This document shows, piece by piece, positions 5,470-6,786 of a stretch of DNA of 6,786 nt. The stretch comes from Crenotrichaceae bacterium. Lineage in GTDB: Bacteria; Pseudomonadota; Gammaproteobacteria; Methylococcales; DRLZ01. The position numbers and the translations under genes are program-made. The stretch lies in assembly GCA_011322755.1 (NCBI GenBank), contig DRLZ01000100.1, positions 1 to 6,786 on the forward strand, in the 5' to 3' direction. Positions within the stretch are counted from its first letter, which is position 1. Every line of letters begins with the position of its first letter. Under the pieces are notes generated by a model, which was given only the letters and a program-made list of their open reading frames with translations, did no database searches and had not been told where the DNA came from.

Positions 5470-6786
5470 ATGTTTGACAATCTAAGTGATCGCCTTTCCG
5501 GCGCATTAAAAAATCTGAAAGGTGAAGCGCGTCTAACTGAGGAAAATATTCAGGATACCCTGAAAGACGTGAGGATGGCTTTACTGGAAGCTGACGTTGC
5601 ATTACCAGTAGTGAAAGATTTTATTGAAACGCTCAAGCAAAGGGGGCTTGGTAAAGAGGTTCAAGCCAGCTTGACGCCTGGCCAGGCATTTTTGAAAGTT
5701 GTGCAAGCTGAATTACAGGCAGTCATGGGTGATGCCAATGAAGGCCTTGATCTGTCTGCGCAGCCGCCAGCAATTATCTTGATGGCTGGTTTGCAAGGTG
5801 TTGGTAAAACCACCACAGTAGCAAAACTGGCGCGCTTATTAAAAGAGGCCCAACGCAAAAAAGTCATGGTTGTGAGTGCTGATGTGTATCGGCCGGCAGC
5901 GATTGAGCAGTTAAAAACACTTGCGTCTGAAATTGATGTGGAATTTTTCACCAGTGATCCAACGCAATCGCCAATTGATATAGCCAATAACGCACTGGCT
6001 GAAGCGCGTAAACAATACATGGATGTGTTGATTGTTGATACCGCAGGTCGTCTTCATGTCGATGAAACAATGATGACCGAAATCAAGCAATTACATCAAG
6101 CGATTAATCCGGTAGAAACGCTGTTTGTGGTTGACAGCATGGCGGGTCAGGATGCGGTCAATACCGCGAAAGCATTTCATGATGCACTGCCGCTCACCGG
6201 TGTCGTGCTGACCAAAGCTGATGGTGATGCGCGCGGCGGCGCTGCATTGTCAATTCGCCATGTTACCGGTAAACCGATCAAGTTTATTGGTGTTGGTGAG
6301 AAAACGGATGCACTGGAACCGTTTCATCCGGACAGGATTGCATCCCGTATCCTCGGAATGGGGGATATGCTGTCTTTGATCGAAGAGGTTGAGCGCTCTG
6401 CGGATAAGAAGAAGACTGCAAAACTTGCCAAAAAAATCAGTAAAGGCAAGGCGTTTAATATGCAGGATTTAAAAAACCAACTCGAACAAATGGTTAAAAT
6501 GGGCGGCATGTCTGCAATGATTGATAAGCTGCCCGGAGCAAAAAAAATCCCCCCGCATATGCGTAACCAGGTGAATGATAAGGTGATTGTTCATCAGATG
6601 GCGCTAATTGATTCAATGACAGTCAAAGAACGACGATTTCCTGACTTAATCAATGGTTCCCGGAAAAAAAGGATTGCCAGTGGGGCGGGATTGCAGATCC
6701 AGGATGTCAATCGGTTGCTGAAACAACATAAGCAAATGGCAAAGATGATGAAAAAGTTTAAAAAAGGGAATCTTGCAAACATGATG
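5470..6786 (+). CDS. ffh: Signal recognition particle protein Ffh/SRP54 (3' end cut by the window)
   Basis: GTPase subunit of the signal recognition particle. It binds 4.5S RNA and hydrophobic signal sequences on translating ribosomes and docks with FtsY for delivery to SecYEG. 439 codons are present without a stop; E. coli Ffh has 453 residues, so only the extreme tail is missing. The N domain has ALLEADVALPVV (38-49). G domain motifs are G1 GLQGVGKTTT (107-116), G2 DVYRPAA (138-144), G3 DTAGR (190-194), G4 TKADGDARGG (248-257) and G5 GVGEK (274-278). The Met-rich M domain follows from about residue 300, with finger-loop region MVKMGGMSAM (341-350), RNA-binding GSRKKRIASGAG (396-407) and DVNRLLKQ (412-419). 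ATG 5470 gives MFDNLSDRLS, nearly the E. coli N-terminus. The P-loop has Val where Ala or Ser is usual. An A8 run (6540-6547) lies in the M domain but the frame stays open. Confidence 0.98.
   Translation, partial: MFDNLSDRLSGALKNLKGEARLTEENIQDTLKDVRMALLEADVALPVVKDFIETLKQRGLGKEVQASLTPGQAFLKVVQAELQAVMGDANEGLDLSAQPPAIILMAGLQGVGKTTTVAKLARLLKEAQRKKVMVVSADVYRPAAIEQLKTLASEIDVEFFTSDPTQSPIDIANNALAEARKQYMDVLIVDTAGRLHVDETMMTEIKQLHQAINPVETLFVVDSMAGQDAVNTAKAFHDALPLTGVVLTKADGDARGGAALSIRHVTGKPIKFIGVGEKTDALEPFHPDRIASRILGMGDMLSLIEEVERSADKKKTAKLAKKISKGKAFNMQDLKNQLEQMVKMGGMSAMIDKLPGAKKIPPHMRNQVNDKVIVHQMALIDSMTVKERRFPDLINGSRKKRIASGAGLQIQDVNRLLKQHKQMAKMMKKFKKGNLANMM

Noticed and set aside
5451..5555. ATATTCAGG repeated at 5451-5459 and 5547-5555
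   Set aside because: A nine-base match with one copy in ffh codons (Asn-Ile-Gln-Asp) is expected by chance at this A+T content.
5661..6020. 119-codon open frame on the minus strand opposite ffh
   Set aside because: It lies wholly opposite the conserved G domain. Its peptide is the antisense reading of the P-loop region, and it has no recognisable domain.

Overview
The window looks like a chromosomal piece of a gammaproteobacterium, or a close betaproteobacterial relative. UvrD and Ffh both read very close to the E. coli proteins along their whole lengths, and base composition looks moderate (mid-40s % G+C by eye). Six genes can be read with confidence, plus the tail of a seventh at the left edge. 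The sequence is gene-dense: the only gaps of any size are 137 bp (4426-4562) and 112 bp (5358-5469). I see no rRNA, tRNA, CRISPR array, insertion sequence or integron.

Left part, 1-2233, plus strand. A tightly packed operon carries the last codons of an unknown gene, a family 2 glycosyltransferase, an LpxL/HtrB-like acyltransferase and a hotdog-fold thioesterase of the YbgC/4HBT type. Genes overlap or lie within a few bases of each other. A glycosyltransferase, acyltransferase and small thioesterase side by side are typical of aryl-polyene/xanthomonadin-like pigment-lipid clusters, where they belong to the arm that builds and releases the acyl chain and attaches it to a membrane anchor. That pathway assignment is inference: no ketosynthase, ACP or exporter is visible here, and the rest of any such cluster must lie to the left.

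Middle part, 2236-4425, minus strand. uvrD, encoding DNA helicase II (nucleotide excision and mismatch repair), is full length with every SF1A helicase motif. It ends 2 bp from the thioesterase gene, so the operon and uvrD converge with no room for a dedicated terminator. uvrD is divergent from the next gene across the 137-bp gap. Its best promoter candidate is an extended -10 only 8 bp before the ATG, and no SOS (LexA) box is apparent.

Right part, plus strand. An exported dienelactone-hydrolase-family protein (4563-5357) has a complete Cys-Asp-His triad. ffh (5470 to the window edge) follows behind its own promoter with a perfect TATAAT. Ffh is the protein subunit of the signal recognition particle; 439 codons are present and only the extreme C-terminus is missing. 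The acyl-lipid operon therefore sits next to housekeeping genes. The most unusual points are the separate but frame-overlapping glycosyltransferase and acyltransferase genes, and the abrupt end of the operon against uvrD. I found no clear sign of a wholly new system.
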